The notes under the pieces are model-generated. The model ran no database searches and was not told the DNA's origin. It worked only from the letters and a program-made list of their open reading frames with translations. A DNA stretch of 64,000 nucleotides from Methyloversatilis sp. (GTDB lineage: Bacteria > Pseudomonadota > Gammaproteobacteria > Burkholderiales > Rhodocyclaceae). Location: contig NZ_JAUYNV010000025.1 of NCBI RefSeq assembly GCF_030698125.1, positions 62,001 to 126,000 on the forward strand, written 5' to 3'. Of this stretch, positions 37,483 through 46,228 are shown one piece after another; position 1 is the stretch's first letter; each line of letters starts with the position of its first letter. The position numbers and the translations under genes are program-made.

Positions 37483-39027
37483 TCAGAGCGGGATATGGCT
37501 GACTTCCTGCAGATCGGTGCCGGCGATCAGCGCATTGAACGCGGCGCGCGCCGATTCGATCACCTCGCCGGCAGTCAGGCCATTCGGCCCCTTGCCAAGT
37601 GCGACCAGCCGGTCGCCTGCCAGACCGTGCAGATGCACACCGCCGATCAGCGCCAGATCGGCCGGCCAGCCCTGCGCCAGCAGACCGGCGATCAGCCCGG
37701 TCAGCACATCGCCCATGCCGGCCGACGCCATGCCCGGATTGCCGGTGGTATTGATGAACCAGCGCCCGTCGGCCAGTGCGATCACGCTGCCGCAGCCCTT
37801 GAGCACGGTGGCGGCACGATAGCGGCGGGCAATCGCGCAGGCCGAGGCGATGCGGTCTTCCTGCACCTGCGGCGTCGTGCTGCCGAGCAGGCGCGCCGCC
37901 TCGGTCGGGTGCGGCGTCAGCAGCGAAGGTGCGCTGCGGTCATGCACCGCCTGCGCAAGATCCGGGTGCTGCGACAGCAGGTTCAGCGCATCGGCATCGA
38001 GCACCAGCGTGGCGGTGGTCGCAATCGCCTCGCGCATCAGTTCAAGCGCCGCCGGGCTCTGACCCAGACCCGGGCCGATGGCAACACAGGTCGCCAGGTC
38101 GCCGGTCAGGATTTCGCCCGGCGAGCGGATCATCAATTCAGGCTGTTCCGGGTCCAGCGGCAGCGCGGCGTGGTCGAGCATGCCGACATAGACGCGGCCG
38201 GCGCCAACCTTCAACGCCGCGCGCCCGGCCAGCAGCGCCGCACCCGCCATGCCGCGCGCACCGCCGATCAGCACGGCATTGCCATTGCTACCCTTGTGGC
38301 TGTTGCGCGCCCGTGGCCGCAACAGGTGGTCGAACAACGCCCGGCCGACCTGCCAGCCGGACGGCCGGGCGACCACTGCGCAATCCAGACCCAGATCGTG
38401 CAGCGACAGCTCACCGCAGTGGTCCGGCCCGTCCAGCGTCAACAGGCCCGGTTTGAGCGCAATCATCGTCGCCGTATGCGAAGCACGGATGGCGCGGCCG
38501 AGCACGCGGCCGGTGTCGGCGTTCAATCCGCTCGGCACGTCGATGGCCAGCACCGGGCAATCCATGTCATTGACCGCGTCGATCCAGGCCGCATGTTCGC
38601 CTTCGACCGGCCGGGTCAGGCCGATGCCGTACAGCGCATCGACCACCAGCGAATACTCGCCCTGTGGCAGGCGCGGCAGCGTGACACCGCCGATGGCGCG
38701 CCAGGACGCCCAGGCTGAAACGGCGTCGGTGGCTTGCGGATGTTCGTCACCGATATAGGCCACGACCACGTCGAAACCGGTCTGGCGCAGCTGGCGGGCG
38801 ATCACGAAGCCGTCGCCGCCGTTGTTGCCCGGCCCGCACATGACCAGTACGCGACCGTGCCGACCACCCATGATTTCCATCGCCTTGGCCGCCCCGGTTG
38901 CGCCGGCGCGCTCCATCAGGCGCGGCGAGCTGCGCGGTGCGTAGTGTCGCTCGATGCGCCGCAGCGCCTCTGCGCTGTAGAGCGCAGGCAGCGAGGCGGT
39001 GTTCAGGGCGTTCGGGCTGGCTGACAT
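37483..39027 (-). CDS. nnr: Bifunctional NAD(P)H-hydrate epimerase / ADP-dependent NAD(P)HX dehydratase
   Basis: Repairs hydrated NAD(P)H. The 514-residue protein has an N-terminal YjeF epimerase domain (VLVMCGPGNNGGDGFVIARQL, then VDALYGIGL) and a C-terminal ribokinase-like dehydratase domain (ALNLLSQHP, LTPHPTEAARLLG, GNPGMASAGMGDVLTG). Fused architecture as in E. coli YjeF/Nnr. Sits near nadC, giving an NAD synthesis and repair neighbourhood. Confidence 0.95.
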   Translation of the reverse strand: MSASPNALNTASLPALYSAEALRRIERHYAPRSSPRLMERAGATGAAKAMEIMGGRHGRVLVMCGPGNNGGDGFVIARQLRQTGFDVVVAYIGDEHPQATDAVSAWASWRAIGGVTLPRLPQGEYSLVVDALYGIGLTRPVEGEHAAWIDAVNDMDCPVLAIDVPSGLNADTGRVLGRAIRASHTATMIALKPGLLTLDGPDHCGELSLHDLGLDCAVVARPSGWQVGRALFDHLLRPRARNSHKGSNGNAVLIGGARGMAGAALLAGRAALKVGAGRVYVGMLDHAALPLDPEQPELMIRSPGEILTGDLATCVAIGPGLGQSPAALELMREAIATTATLVLDADALNLLSQHPDLAQAVHDRSAPSLLTPHPTEAARLLGSTTPQVQEDRIASACAIARRYRAATVLKGCGSVIALADGRWFINTTGNPGMASAGMGDVLTGLIAGLLAQGWPADLALIGGVHLHGLAGDRLVALGKGPNGLTAGEVIESARAAFNALIAGTDLQEVSHIPL

Positions 39028-39081
39028 TGGGGTTCCGGGAAGCGTGTATCGACGCGCGACAGATCGTGCGAGCGCTGCATT

Positions 39082-39747
39082 TTAGGCCCTGCCGCGCCGG
39101 CGTGCCGAGGCATGCGGCACTTCCAGCACGCGGTCGGCGGCGGCGACGAAGCAACGAACACCGGCGGCAGGCTCCAGCGACATGTGTCCGGTGAAGCTGC
39201 CGAACGCCGGCAGCAGCCCGACGTCCGGGCCGAAAACGAAGCAGGGCAGGCGCAGTCGGTCACCGCCCGCCTCGACGCGCAACGCCGGATGGACGTGGCC
39301 AGCCAGCACGTAGTGGCCCGGTCGCGCGTCCGGGTGATGGCACAACGCGAAAGGCGCCATCAGCCACGGTTCGTCGACCACGGTCAGCCCCAGTTCGGCC
39401 GGCACCCCGGCGTGAACATCATGGTTGCCGCGCACCAGCACCCACTCCACCCCGGGCGCGCGCAGCCCGGCCAGCGTCGCCATCAACGCCGGCTGGCGTG
39501 CTTCGCGCGCATGCAGCAGGTCGCCGAGAAACACCACGCGGGCGGCGCCGGTGCGCTCGAGCAGCGCGGCCAGCCGGTCCATCGTATCGTCGCTGGTACC
39601 TGAGGGCACAGCCACGCCGCGCGCCCGGAAGGTGAGGCCCTTGCCGAAATGCGCGTCGGCAATCAGCAGGGTGGACTGCGCCGGCCACCACAGCGCACGT
39701 TCGGCGAGCAACGTCAGCGATTCGCCGGCAATATCGATCTGCAGCAT
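39082..39747 (-). CDS. pdeM: Ligase-associated DNA damage response endonuclease PdeM
   Basis: Calcineurin-like metallophosphoesterase of 221 residues. Metal-binding motifs are clear: LLIADAHFGKG, VVFLGDLLHAR, LVRGNHDVH and GHVHPAL. PdeM proteins usually sit in a cluster with an ATP-dependent DNA ligase, an exonuclease-like protein and an Lhr-type helicase; here only the helicase accompanies it, four bases upstream. The start is ATG at MLQIDIAGES. Confidence 0.92.
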   Translation of the reverse strand: MLQIDIAGESLTLLAERALWWPAQSTLLIADAHFGKGLTFRARGVAVPSGTSDDTMDRLAALLERTGAARVVFLGDLLHAREARQPALMATLAGLRAPGVEWVLVRGNHDVHAGVPAELGLTVVDEPWLMAPFALCHHPDARPGHYVLAGHVHPALRVEAGGDRLRLPCFVFGPDVGLLPAFGSFTGHMSLEPAAGVRCFVAAADRVLEVPHASARRRGRA

Positions 39748-39751
39748 GGCG

Positions 39752-42499
39752 TCAGGGTCCGGCCGCTTTTTCCAGCAACGCCACCATGCGCGCCACACGG
39801 TCCGACAACTGTTCGCTCGACAGCCGCTCGCGCAGTCGCGCCACCAGCAGCGGAAAGGCAAACGGCGTCATCGACGGCGGGCGCGTGATGCAGTGCCGGG
39901 CGGCGCGCATCGAGGCCAGCGTGCCGGCGATGCGTTCGGCATCCAGTTCCTCGCGCTGTGCCTCCTGCCTCGCCTGCTGCAACAGCAGGTTGTCCGGGTC
40001 GTGGCGCGAAAAAACGTCGAACAACAAGTCACTGCTGACCTGCAACTGGCGAGCGCTCTTGCCCTGCCCGGGGTAGCCCTGGAAGGTCAGGCCGGCCACC
40101 CGGGCGACTTCGCGAAAGCGGCGTCGCGCGAGCTGGGCCGCGTTCAGGCAGTGTTCGATGTCGGCATCCAGCGTGTCGCCCGACAGCAGTCCGTCCGCGA
40201 TTTCCTGTGACCAGTCGACCGGCGCGGCTGACATCAGCTCGAAGCCGTAGTCGTTGAACGAGAGCGAAAAGGTGATCGGCCGGTTGCGTGAAATGCGGCC
40301 GGCCAGCAGCGTGGCCAGCCCCGCATGCACCGGCCGGCCGGCAAACGGGAAGAAGAAGGCGTGATGCCCTTCGCGCGACTGCATGACTTCGATCAGCAGG
40401 TCACCCGAGTCCGGCAGCGCCGACCAGCCACGCTGCAGGTCGAGCAGCGGACGCAGCGCCTGCATTTCCGGCTCCGGATAATCACCCCGGGCGGCGAGCG
40501 CGATCAGCGTGCGGATTTCATGCGCCAGTTCGTTGGACAGCGGCATGCGCCCGCCATCCCAGCGCGGCACCGTGCCGCGCGCCGCATTGCCGGCGCGTAC
40601 CAGCGCCTGCATGTCGCGCACCGCCACCAGTTCGAGCACGCGGCCGGCAAACAGGAAACAGTCGCCCGGCTTCAGGCGGCCGATGAAGGGTTCCTCGACC
40701 TGGCCGAGTCGGCCGCCCGCCAGCGCCGCAGCACCGGACGCGGGGACGCTCTGACCGCCGTTTTGTCCGGCGCTTTTTCCTCTGCTCTTTCCACCGCTCT
40801 TTCCACCGCTCTTTCCACCCCTCGCCCAGCGCACCTCCACCGCCGAATCGGCGGTGATGGTGCCGATCTGCATGCGGTGGCGACGGGCAATGTCGGCGCG
40901 CGGCACGCGGTGGCGGCCGTCGGCATCGCGTTCGACCTTGCGGTAATCCGGATAGGCAGCGAGCGAGGCACCGCCGCGGGTGACGAAATCCATCGCCCAG
41001 TCCCAGGTGCGGTCATCCAGTGCACGGTAGGCATGGGTGGTGCGGATTTCCGACTTCAGTGCATCGGCATCGAAACCGCCGGCCAGCGCCAGCGTCACCA
41101 GGTGCTGCACCAGCACGTCGACCGGCGCCTCCGGGCTGTAGCGCGGTTCGATGCGACCGGCCGCGACCGCGCGGCGCGCGGCGGCCGAATCGATCAGTTC
41201 CAGGCCGTGCCCGGGCACGCAGGTCGCGTGCGGCGTGCGCCCCGGCGCGTGACCCGAGCGGCCGGCGCGCTGCATCAGCCGCGCGACACCCTTCGGCGAG
41301 CCCAGCTGCAGCACGCGCTCCACCGGCAGGAAGTCCACCCCCAGATCGAGGCTGGAGGTGCACACCACGGCGCGCAGCGTGCCGTTCTTCAGCCCGGCTT
41401 CGACCCACTCGCGCACGTCGCGCGACAGCGAGCCGTGATGCAGCGCGATCAGTCCCGCCCAGTCCGGGCGCGCTGCCAGCAACGCCTGGTACCACAGCTC
41501 GGCCTGCGACCGCGTGTTTGTGAACAGCAAGGTCGACGGGCTGGCGTCCAGTTCGGTCAACACCGCATCGAGCAGCTTCACGCCCAGATGGCCGGCCCAC
41601 GGAAAGCGTTCGGTGCGCGCCGGAATCAGGCTGTCGAGCTTCACCGGCCGTACGATTTCGCCGGCCACCCGAGCGCCGCCCGGACCGCACAGCACCTGCA
41701 TCGCATGGTCCGGATTACCCAATGTGGCCGACAGGCCCCACACCGGCAGCGCAGGATTCCACTGGCGCAGCCGGGCCAGCGCCAGTTGCGCCTGCACACC
41801 GCGCTTGTTGGCGATCAGTTCATGCCATTCATCGACCACCACGGCGCACAACCCGCCCAGCTGTTCGCGCGCTGCGTCGTGCGACAGCATGAGCGTGAGG
41901 CTTTCAGGCGTGGTGACCAGTGCCTGAGGCAGCGCCTTTGTCTGGCGGGCACGTTCGGCCGAGCCGGTGTCGCCGGTGCGCAGCCCGACGTCCCAGTCCA
42001 GACCGAACACGCGCGCCGACTCGCCCAGCGTCAGCGCGGTGTCCGCGGCCAGTGCGCGCATCGGGGTGATCCACAGCACGCGCAGCCCCGGGGCGGGCTG
42101 GGCCGCGGCCCGCAGCAGCGCCCCGAGCCACACCGCCAGGGTCTTGCCCGATCCGGTGCCGGCATGCAGCAGTCCGCTGCGGCCCTGCTGCAGATGTGCC
42201 CACACCGTGCGCTGGAAATCGAACACGCGCCAGCCGCGTTCGGCGTACAGACCGTCGATGCGCGCCTGCAGCGCGGCGACGTCAGGCAGCGCCCCAGCGG
42301 CGCGGCGGGCGCGCCGGGTCGGTCGTGCCGGTACGGGTTCCGCCTGCTCGCGGAGCTTCTTCGCCCGCGCGGCGCGCAGCTGCCGGCCGAGCGAGGACGA
42401 CGCGACGATGCGCCGGATGTCGGCGCGCGTCGGTTCGTCGGACGCATCGTTGGGCGGAATGCTGGGCAAATCGCCAGGTGAATCGTCGGAGCCGGACAT
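39752..42499 (-). CDS. Ligase-associated DNA damage response DEXH-box helicase (Lhr-like)
   Basis: A 915-residue Lhr-core helicase. It has a Q-motif-like FDFQRTVWAHLQQG, Walker A HAGTGSGKT, the DEXH box VVDEWHEL, SATLGN, and helicase motif VI QRAGRSGHAPG, followed by a winged-helix and the Lhr C-terminal domain. A GGKS tandem repeat insert lies near residue 570. Lhr helicases translocate 3'-5' on single-stranded DNA. ATG at MSGSDDSPG is chosen; a GTG 26 codons earlier is possible. Encoded directly before pdeM. Confidence 0.92.
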   Translation of the reverse strand: MSGSDDSPGDLPSIPPNDASDEPTRADIRRIVASSSLGRQLRAARAKKLREQAEPVPARPTRRARRAAGALPDVAALQARIDGLYAERGWRVFDFQRTVWAHLQQGRSGLLHAGTGSGKTLAVWLGALLRAAAQPAPGLRVLWITPMRALAADTALTLGESARVFGLDWDVGLRTGDTGSAERARQTKALPQALVTTPESLTLMLSHDAAREQLGGLCAVVVDEWHELIANKRGVQAQLALARLRQWNPALPVWGLSATLGNPDHAMQVLCGPGGARVAGEIVRPVKLDSLIPARTERFPWAGHLGVKLLDAVLTELDASPSTLLFTNTRSQAELWYQALLAARPDWAGLIALHHGSLSRDVREWVEAGLKNGTLRAVVCTSSLDLGVDFLPVERVLQLGSPKGVARLMQRAGRSGHAPGRTPHATCVPGHGLELIDSAAARRAVAAGRIEPRYSPEAPVDVLVQHLVTLALAGGFDADALKSEIRTTHAYRALDDRTWDWAMDFVTRGGASLAAYPDYRKVERDADGRHRVPRADIARRHRMQIGTITADSAVEVRWARGGKSGGKSGGKSRGKSAGQNGGQSVPASGAAALAGGRLGQVEEPFIGRLKPGDCFLFAGRVLELVAVRDMQALVRAGNAARGTVPRWDGGRMPLSNELAHEIRTLIALAARGDYPEPEMQALRPLLDLQRGWSALPDSGDLLIEVMQSREGHHAFFFPFAGRPVHAGLATLLAGRISRNRPITFSLSFNDYGFELMSAAPVDWSQEIADGLLSGDTLDADIEHCLNAAQLARRRFREVARVAGLTFQGYPGQGKSARQLQVSSDLLFDVFSRHDPDNLLLQQARQEAQREELDAERIAGTLASMRAARHCITRPPSMTPFAFPLLVARLRERLSSEQLSDRVARMVALLEKAAGP
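40784..40819 (-). repeat. Three perfect 12-bp tandem repeats in the helicase gene
   Basis: GCTCTTTCCACC (plus strand) is repeated three times without change and a degraded fourth copy precedes it. On the coding strand each unit gives Gly-Gly-Lys-Ser. The insert forms a flexible basic loop between the helicase core and the C-terminal domain and may vary by slippage. Confidence 0.9.
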
Positions 42500-42582
42500 C
42501 AGCGGTGCGTGCGCATTGAGGACAGCGCTCAGACTATCGAGCGCCGCGACGGTTCGCCTGCCTATGCGCCCGGACACTCACA

Positions 42583-42608
42583 CCCTCTCCCGCTGAAGCG
42601 GGAGAGGG
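42583..42608. repeat. REP-like palindrome 1
   Basis: Perfect 12-bp inverted repeat CCCTCTCCCGCT/AGCGGGAGAGGG with a two-base loop. No T run follows. This sequence type recurs between genes in many beta- and gammaproteobacteria. Confidence 0.85.
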
Positions 42609-42653
42609 AAAGGCGCATGGCAGGAGCGGTCTGCGTGCGGGTCGTGGTTCATA

Positions 42654-42706
42654 CCCTCTCCCGCCTCAGCGGGAGAGGGTGGCGCGCAGCGCCGGGTGAG
42701 GGGGCA
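42654..42706. repeat. REP-like palindrome 2 with GGCGC arm
   Basis: Stem CCCTCTCCCGC/GCGGGAGAGGG (11 bp, four-base loop) followed by a GGCGC-GCAG-CGCC mini-hairpin and GGGTGAGGGG, the composite form of the common CCCTCTCCC repeat. The tag stop codon lies in the loop of the main stem. Confidence 0.85.
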
Positions 42707-43283
42707 GCGGACGCACCAGTTCGCGATGACGGAAGCAATCGACCATATGGTCGTTCACGACGCCAACCGACTGCATCCAGGCATACACGATGGTGCTGCC
42801 GACGAAGCGGAAGCCACGCTGGGCAAGCCGCTTCGACAGCTGGTCAGACAGGTCGGTCGTGGAAGGGCAGTCGGCCGGACGACGCCAGTGGTTGATCAGC
42901 GGCTGACCGTCCACCTGTTCCCACAGCAAGCCGGCCAGCGTTTCGCCGCGTTCGTGCAGCGCAAGCAGGGCGCGCGCGTTGCCGATGGTGGCGTCGATCT
43001 TCAGCCGGTTGCGCACGATGCCGGCGTCGGCCATCAGACGCGCGCGGTCTTCGTCGCCGTAGCGCGCGATGCGTTCGGCGTCGAAGTTTTCGAAGGCGCG
43101 CCGATAGCCTTCGCGCTTGCGCAGTATCGTGATCCAGGCCAGACCGGCCTGCGCCCCCTCGAGAATGAGCCGTTCGAACAGCGCCGCCTCATCGCGCACC
43201 GGCACGCCCCATTCGGTGTCGTGATAGGCGACGTACAGCGGGTCCTGCCCGCACCAGCTGCAGCGGACGTGCAGCGCGCTCAC
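42666..43283 (-). CDS. tag: DNA-3-methyladenine glycosylase I
   Basis: Base-excision repair enzyme removing 3-methyladenine. It contains the zinc-ribbon start RCSWCGQDPLYVAYHDTEWGVP, the core LILEGAQAGLAWITILRKREGYRRAF and GFRFVGSTIVYAWMQSVGVVNDH. The GTG start overlaps the stop of the upstream acetyltransferase gene in a GTGA junction. At 205 residues it is longer than E. coli Tag (187), because its last ~15 codons (PHPALRATLSR) are read from a REP-like palindrome. Confidence 0.94.
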   Translation of the reverse strand: MSALHVRCSWCGQDPLYVAYHDTEWGVPVRDEAALFERLILEGAQAGLAWITILRKREGYRRAFENFDAERIARYGDEDRARLMADAGIVRNRLKIDATIGNARALLALHERGETLAGLLWEQVDGQPLINHWRRPADCPSTTDLSDQLSKRLAQRGFRFVGSTIVYAWMQSVGVVNDHMVDCFRHRELVRPLPPHPALRATLSR

Positions 43284-45973
43284 GACGGACGCAGATCCAG
43301 TTCGCCGTTGAACAGCGAACTGTCCTCCGGATCGCGGTTGATGTGGAAGCCCAGGCTCTGCACGAAACGCAGCATGCGTTCGTTGTTGGCGAGAAATACG
43401 CCTTCCATGACCTTGAGCCCGCGTTCGCGCGCCGCTTCGATCAGCAGGTTCATCATCGTGCGGGCCAGCCCCTGACGCTGCCAGGCATCGGCGACGACGA
43501 TGGCGAATTCGCACGATTCGCCGTCCGGATTGACCACATAGCGACAGACGCCGATCTGCTCTTCGCTGTCGCCATCACCGGTGATGGCCACCAGCGCCAT
43601 TTCGCGGTCATAGTCGATCTGCGTCAGGCGGGCCAGAAGAGGGCCCGGCAACTCCTTGATCGTGCTCATGAATCTGAGATAGCGGGTTTCCGGCGACAGG
43701 GCGCGCACGAAGTCGGCTTCGCGGTCGGAATCTTCCGGCCGGATCGGACGGATGATGGTGCGTGCGCCGTTGGGCAGGTTCACCACGTGTTCGAGCCGCG
43801 CCGGATACGGATGGATCGCCATGTGCGAGTAGGGCGTCGCGGTCGGCAACACGTCCGCGAGAATGATGCGCGCATCCACCGCCACGCAGCCGCTCTCATC
43901 AACCAGCAGCGGGTTGATGTCCATCTCGCGTATCCACGGTAGCTCGCACACCATTTCGGACACGCGGATCAGCACCCGTTCGAGCGCGTCCATGTCGATC
44001 GCCGGCATGCCGCGGAACTCGCCCAGCATGGCCGACACGCGGGTACGCTGGATGGCATCGCGCGCCAGTTCGACATTGATCGGCGGCAGCGTGACCGCGC
44101 GGTCGCGCAGCACCTCGATGCGGGTGCCGCCGTGGCCGAAGCTGATGACCGGCCCGAACACATCATCGTGCAGTACGCCGACGAACAGCTCGCGTGCATT
44201 GGGCTTGGTCACCATGGGTTCGATCGACACGCCGGTCAGCCGGGCATCGGGCTTGCGCCGGCCGACTTCGGCCATCAGTTCCTGCCAGCAGTCGCGCACT
44301 GCGCGCAGGTTGTCGACATGCAGCCGCACGCCGCCGACATCGCTCTTGTGCGTGATGTCGGGCGAATCGATCTTCATGGCGACCGGCAGGCCCATTTCTT
44401 CGGCGTACACCATGGCTTCGGTTGCGCTGCGCGCGACCACGGTCTGTGCGATCGGAATGCGGAACGCGGCCAGCAGCGCCTTCGATTCCATTTCGGTCAG
44501 CACGGTGCGCCGCTCCGACAGCGCCGTCTCGATCACCAGACGCGCCGATTCGACCGACGGCGGGTCGAGGTCCTGCGCCAGCGAGGCGGGTGCGTGGCGC
44601 AGCAGCTGCTGGTTCTGGTAGTAGGACGATATATGGTGGAACAGTTCGACCGCCGGCTCGGGCGAGCGGAAGGTCGGCAGGCGCGCCGCCTCGAACAGCG
44701 CACGCGCGGCACGCACCTGTTCGCCCCCCATCCAGCAGGTCATCAGCGGCTTTTGCGCGGTGGCAGCGATGGCGATGACGGTTTCCGCCACGGCAGTTGG
44801 CTGCGTCATCGCCTGCGGTGTCAGCAACGTCAGTACGCCATCCACGCCCGGATCCGCCAGCACAGCCTTCAGTGCCGCGCCGTATCGCGCGGCATCGGCA
44901 TCGCCGATCACGTCGATCGGGTTGGCGTGCGACCAGGTCGGGGGCAGTGCACCATTGAGCGCCGCCATCGTTTCAGGCGACAGGGTGGCCAGCTCGATAC
45001 CCAGATCGGCCGCCCGGTCAGCCGCCATGACGCCCGGCCCGCCACCGTTGGTCACCACGGCGAGGCGTTTGCCTGATGGCTTGAAGCCAGTAAACAGTGC
45101 ATTCGCAGCCGAAAACATCTGGCCCATGTTCGCAAGGCGCACCACGCCGGCACGGCACAGTGCCGCGTCGAACACATCGTCCGACCCGACCATGGCACCG
45201 GTGTGCGACGCCACCGCCCTGGTACCCGCCGGATGACGCCCGACCTTGATCGCCAGCACCGGCTTGACCCGCGCAGCGGCGCGTACCGCACTCATGAAGC
45301 GGCGCGCGTCGCGGATGCCTTCGATGTACATGAAGATGCTTTCGGTACGCGGGTCGGCAATCATGTAGTCGAGGATTTCGCCGAAGTCGAGATCGATCGA
45401 CGCACCCAGCGATACCACAGTCGAAAAACCGACACCGTTCGTCTGTGCCCAGTCGAGCAGGGCAGTGCAGATGGCACCGGACTGCGAAATGAGTCCGATG
45501 CTGCCCGGGATGCCTGCGGCGCGAGCAAAGGTGGCATTCAGGCCGATCGCCGGGCGCATCAGGCCGAGGCAATTCGGGCCGATCATGCGCACGCCGCCGC
45601 GCTTGGCCGCGATGCGGGTGCGCCGCTCGAGTTCGGCACCCGCCGGACCGCTTTCGGCGAAGCCGGAACTGATGACGATCGCCGACTTGATGCCGGCCCG
45701 GCCGCATTCATCGATCAAGCCCGGCACCGTGGCAGCCGGCGTGCAGATCACCGCCAGATCGGGCCGCTTGCGCAGGTCATCGAGGCGCGCGACACAAGGC
45801 ACACCCTGGACGGAATCGTGTTTGGGATTGATGGCGTGCAACGCGCCGTTGTAGCGCGCGTCGAGCATGTTGCGGATCAGGACCGCGCCGATCGAATCGT
45901 GCCGCTCGCTGGCGCCGACGATGGCGACCGACTGCGGTTCGAACATGGACTTCAGATAGTGCTCGTACTGCAT
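43280..45973 (-). CDS. Pat-like protein lysine acetyltransferase (acyl-CoA synthetase-like/GNAT fusion)
   Basis: An 897-residue protein of the Pat/YfiQ (PatZ) type, which acetylates acetyl-CoA synthetase and other proteins. In order: a CoA-binding Rossmann domain (FEPQSVAIVGASERHDSIGAVL), succinyl-CoA ligase-like domains (HTGAMVGSDDVFDAAL), an ATP-grasp-like domain (VAMKIDSPDITHKSDVGGV), and a C-terminal GNAT domain with QRQGLARTMMNLL. In Pat proteins the NDP-forming part is regulatory and inactive. Its tail overlaps tag. An AT-rich promoter region with TATACT lies upstream. Confidence 0.92.
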   Translation of the reverse strand: MQYEHYLKSMFEPQSVAIVGASERHDSIGAVLIRNMLDARYNGALHAINPKHDSVQGVPCVARLDDLRKRPDLAVICTPAATVPGLIDECGRAGIKSAIVISSGFAESGPAGAELERRTRIAAKRGGVRMIGPNCLGLMRPAIGLNATFARAAGIPGSIGLISQSGAICTALLDWAQTNGVGFSTVVSLGASIDLDFGEILDYMIADPRTESIFMYIEGIRDARRFMSAVRAAARVKPVLAIKVGRHPAGTRAVASHTGAMVGSDDVFDAALCRAGVVRLANMGQMFSAANALFTGFKPSGKRLAVVTNGGGPGVMAADRAADLGIELATLSPETMAALNGALPPTWSHANPIDVIGDADAARYGAALKAVLADPGVDGVLTLLTPQAMTQPTAVAETVIAIAATAQKPLMTCWMGGEQVRAARALFEAARLPTFRSPEPAVELFHHISSYYQNQQLLRHAPASLAQDLDPPSVESARLVIETALSERRTVLTEMESKALLAAFRIPIAQTVVARSATEAMVYAEEMGLPVAMKIDSPDITHKSDVGGVRLHVDNLRAVRDCWQELMAEVGRRKPDARLTGVSIEPMVTKPNARELFVGVLHDDVFGPVISFGHGGTRIEVLRDRAVTLPPINVELARDAIQRTRVSAMLGEFRGMPAIDMDALERVLIRVSEMVCELPWIREMDINPLLVDESGCVAVDARIILADVLPTATPYSHMAIHPYPARLEHVVNLPNGARTIIRPIRPEDSDREADFVRALSPETRYLRFMSTIKELPGPLLARLTQIDYDREMALVAITGDGDSEEQIGVCRYVVNPDGESCEFAIVVADAWQRQGLARTMMNLLIEAARERGLKVMEGVFLANNERMLRFVQSLGFHINRDPEDSSLFNGELDLRPS

Positions 45974-46069
45974 GGGGACTCCCGTGGCGCTGCGACGTCG
46001 TCAGCGGTGGTGGCGGTGGTTGCCAGCCTTGCTGCTGCCGTACGCGGTGATGCCTGGCACCTTGATCTC

Positions 46070-46075
46070 AGTATA
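46070..46075 (-). promoter_or_regulatory. Candidate -10 box of the Pat-like gene
   Basis: TATACT on the minus strand, about 100 bases before the Pat-like start, inside an AT-rich stretch that reaches to about 46220. No convincing -35 partner was found; a TTGACA lies further upstream at wrong spacing. Confidence 0.35.
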
Positions 46076-46228
46076 TTGCATCGCAACACAAGTTCCGCCC
46101 GTGGAAAACAACAATCTTTGTCAATCAGATATAAACGACAGTTAATTATGGACTTGAGCGGACTTGATAAAGTTAAATCTAGAAAAAAATAAATGTGCAA
46201 TCGCAATATAAACTCAATGACACCCCGC

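Noticed and set aside
35370-37502. 710-codon plus-strand frame opposite nadC and the EamA gene
   Set aside because: Antisense to conserved genes, Arg/Gln/His-rich composition typical of an unused frame.
40784-40819. Tandem repeat considered as a CRISPR-like array
   Set aside because: Units are contiguous 12-mers without spacers and in coding frame.
40325-42481. Long plus-strand frame opposite the Lhr-like helicase
   Set aside because: Antisense shadow; composition rich in Arg, Gln and His with no domain.
42583-42679. Palindromes considered as transcription terminators
   Set aside because: No T run on either strand; sequence matches the dispersed CCCTCTCCC repeat type.
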